From assembly GCF_020184175.1 (NCBI RefSeq), contig NC_065533.1, positions 48,708,351 to 48,772,350 of the forward strand: a stretch of DNA of 64,000 nucleotides. Reading direction: 5' to 3'. The translations under genes were made by a program, and so were the position numbers. The stretch comes from Aphis gossypii (Eukaryota > Arthropoda > Insecta > Hemiptera > Aphididae). The first letter of the stretch is position 1. Every line of letters begins with the position of its first letter. Below, piece by piece: positions 61,990 to 64,000 of the stretch. The notes beneath the pieces were generated by a model. The model was given only the letters and a program-made list of their open reading frames with translations. It was not told where the DNA came from and did not search any database.

Positions 61990-64000
61990 TTGAAATTTAA
62001 GTATTAATATTGCACGTAGATATACGCCACGCCGTTATCTATATGCACGTACTATACTGGTTTCGTAGTGATAGTTCGGTTGCCTGTACTTGTCGTTCAA
62101 GGGACACAATTAAAAATTGAATTTAATAGGGCCAAAGTGATGTACTTCCAGAAATGTGTTGTTTGTGAAATACTTTACAGGTGAAAAATAACCACTCGAG
62201 TCACAGTATTACTTAAGTAATCAAAATATTGAATATAACTAACAATATAATATGCTGTGTTGTAGAATTTTATTTTGATAATTTAATGGTATAATATTAA
62301 TACTTATGTTAGTAGATTAAAAAAAATTATAAAATGTTTAGGTAATTATTGTGTTATACACTTATATGTCAAACAATTTTAGAGACTTGATGTTTTTCCA
62401 TCAGTTATTATACCAATTTCTATACTCAATGAAATTTTTAAAATTGTTTTAGTATAAAATATAAATTATAAATTATAACTATTTCTTTCAAATGCATTGG
62501 TAATTTACACGGTAAATGGTAATTCTAGTATTGAAACAACAGATATTAAATAACATTTTTAATTTAATTCAATTACTATGCTTGTAGAAGTATTTATTTT
62601 CTATAGTATATCTAGTCATACAATGACCAATACCTTACACCGAATGCATTTATTTGATATATTATTATTATGGTATCTGAAAAAATATGGGTATATTAAT
62701 TAAACTTTACTTTGGTAGGTACCTAATTTATTTTGCAAAACCAGTTGAATTCGTCGATTTCCTAAATTAGTATTTGAAGTATGTTTTAATAAAATTTCAA
62801 GACAATACTTTTTCTTATTTAACTACTCCACGAATTCAATTTTTTTTACATACTTAAGTAAAAATAAAAAAAAATACTTGCATTAAAAAAATAGAAATAG
62901 GAATTTTTATTTTCATGTACCTAAGCTCTTTACAATGACAGATATGCTTTCAGTTACAGTGCGCATAATATTGTTGACTATATTATTTTATTTTATTTTC
63001 ATTGCATTTCAAATTTAAATACAGTGAGTGTAATATGAAAATATTTGTCACTAACAAACTGAACGTAATATTTCTCTTATTTCTATCAAACTACAACATT
63101 ATACTTCTATATACCCTACTATGTATATACTTTTTCGTTTAGATTCCACGTTGATCAAATTTACAATTTAAAATATTTTTGAGTAGACACAAATTTTATT
63201 TAAATACAGTTATTTTTTAAGATTAGGTACTGTATATATTAAGTTCTTAGAGTTTTTTCAAATTACTGTTAATTAATAGACATGTATTAACTTGTATTTG
63301 ATTCGACTAAGTTAATGAAAACACGCCTTAAAAATTAATTGTATAACACGGTGGATTCAATTCCATAAAAAATATTTTGTTATAATTTTATATATGATAT
63401 AGGCCATAGGGTATGCCTAGTACACACGTATATACTTTTTTTCTACGTAATATATTATAATTTTTTTTAGCGACAACAACATTGTCTTGCATTCAGCAAT
63501 TTATAATGTTGTATTGTATCTGTTTGTAATATAAATACATTTTAACGCGGACATAGGTTTGATTAAAGCTATAGGTAGTTTTAAATAAAACATAATATAA
63601 TTACATAATAATTTATATTTTCTTTAGTAATCGTAATAATTATTATACAATATAAATAATATATAATATTATAATGGAAATGTGTTTTAGGTACCTAATA
63701 GGTATTATTTTATTTGCAGAGTTTAAATAAAATTAAAGTTATTGACCGGTACAAATAATGAGTGATAATTTTTTTTTCGACTATCGATCGATATGCTATT
63801 CCCCACTATAGTTTTTTGATGTAGTGTATGCTACCTACGTATTGTCTACTATCAACTTTTTTTTTATTAATATGCTTATACACCCTTACTAGAATAACAA
63901 TTTATAATACAAAATAACAACTTATCACCTACCAGGTTTTATTAACAATATAACAATAATATATATTGTATGTACCTATAACGAGTATAACGTCTCTAAC
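61990..64000. other. Gene-free AT-rich stretch
   Basis: No supportable gene or bounded repeat was seen to the end of the window. Confidence 0.5.

Noticed and set aside
7160..64000. CRISPR arrays, rRNA genes or prokaryotic operons
   Set aside because: The repeats present are contiguous satellites without unique spacers. No rRNA core motifs or ribosome-binding-site-led gene runs were seen.

Overview
The window is AT-rich (roughly three quarters A+T), spliced, repeat-laden animal DNA. It looks like an aphid nuclear genome. The basis is the pervasive 'tacctata/aatattat' texture, GT-AG introns with short T-rich acceptors, and an interspersed repeat with 'gattctgaacgaag' ends that I recall as very abundant in aphid assemblies. 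I see no rRNA, tRNA, CRISPR or bacterial-style genes. About 64 kb hold only a handful of supportable coding units; the rest is intergenic or intronic DNA with transposon debris.

Layout. 1-11 kb: gene-poor AT-rich DNA with one small inverted-repeat element near 1.7-1.9 kb. 11-13.5 kb: a 53-bp hairpin, a ~640-bp foldback element with ~200-bp arms, a pogo/Tigger-like MITE, then a CpG-rich segment (about 12.4-13.45 kb) that may be a promoter or non-coding first exon. 13.5-25 kb: gene-poor, with a degraded RTE-like repeat near 18.6-18.9 kb. 25.0-26.3 kb (minus strand): a two-exon gene for an unrecognised basic-then-acidic protein. 28.1 and 48.3 kb: two diverged copies of one short GC-richer sequence, each carrying a CTCF-like site.

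The main structure is a direct segmental duplication, 32515-40012 and 49498-57299, offset by about 17 kb. Each copy holds (i) a two-exon gene for a 77-residue SUMO/ubiquitin-fold-like protein without a C-terminal diglycine, (ii) a satellite array of ~192-bp units mixed with ~328-bp units, and (iii) inverted pieces of the aphid repeat family on either side of the gene. The copies are nearly identical outside the array. They differ in array length and higher-order structure, in a 549-bp tandem duplication present only in the first copy, and in two amino acids of the SUMO-like protein, with no silent change seen.

Between the copies lie two hAT elements with TIRs and 8-bp target duplications, a third hAT end fragment, and a near full-length copy of the aphid repeat with TIRs. 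After the second copy come a CpG-richer stretch (57.68-58.08 kb), a Ty3/gypsy integrase relic, and the best single gene: a 210-residue secreted cysteine-containing protein on the minus strand at 58.75-59.39 kb, with a probable 5'UTR intron and promoter. It has the profile of an uncharacterised aphid secreted or salivary protein. A few small candidate exons follow at 60.6-61.6 kb. Exon calls rest on reading splice signals and frames only; no database search was possible.
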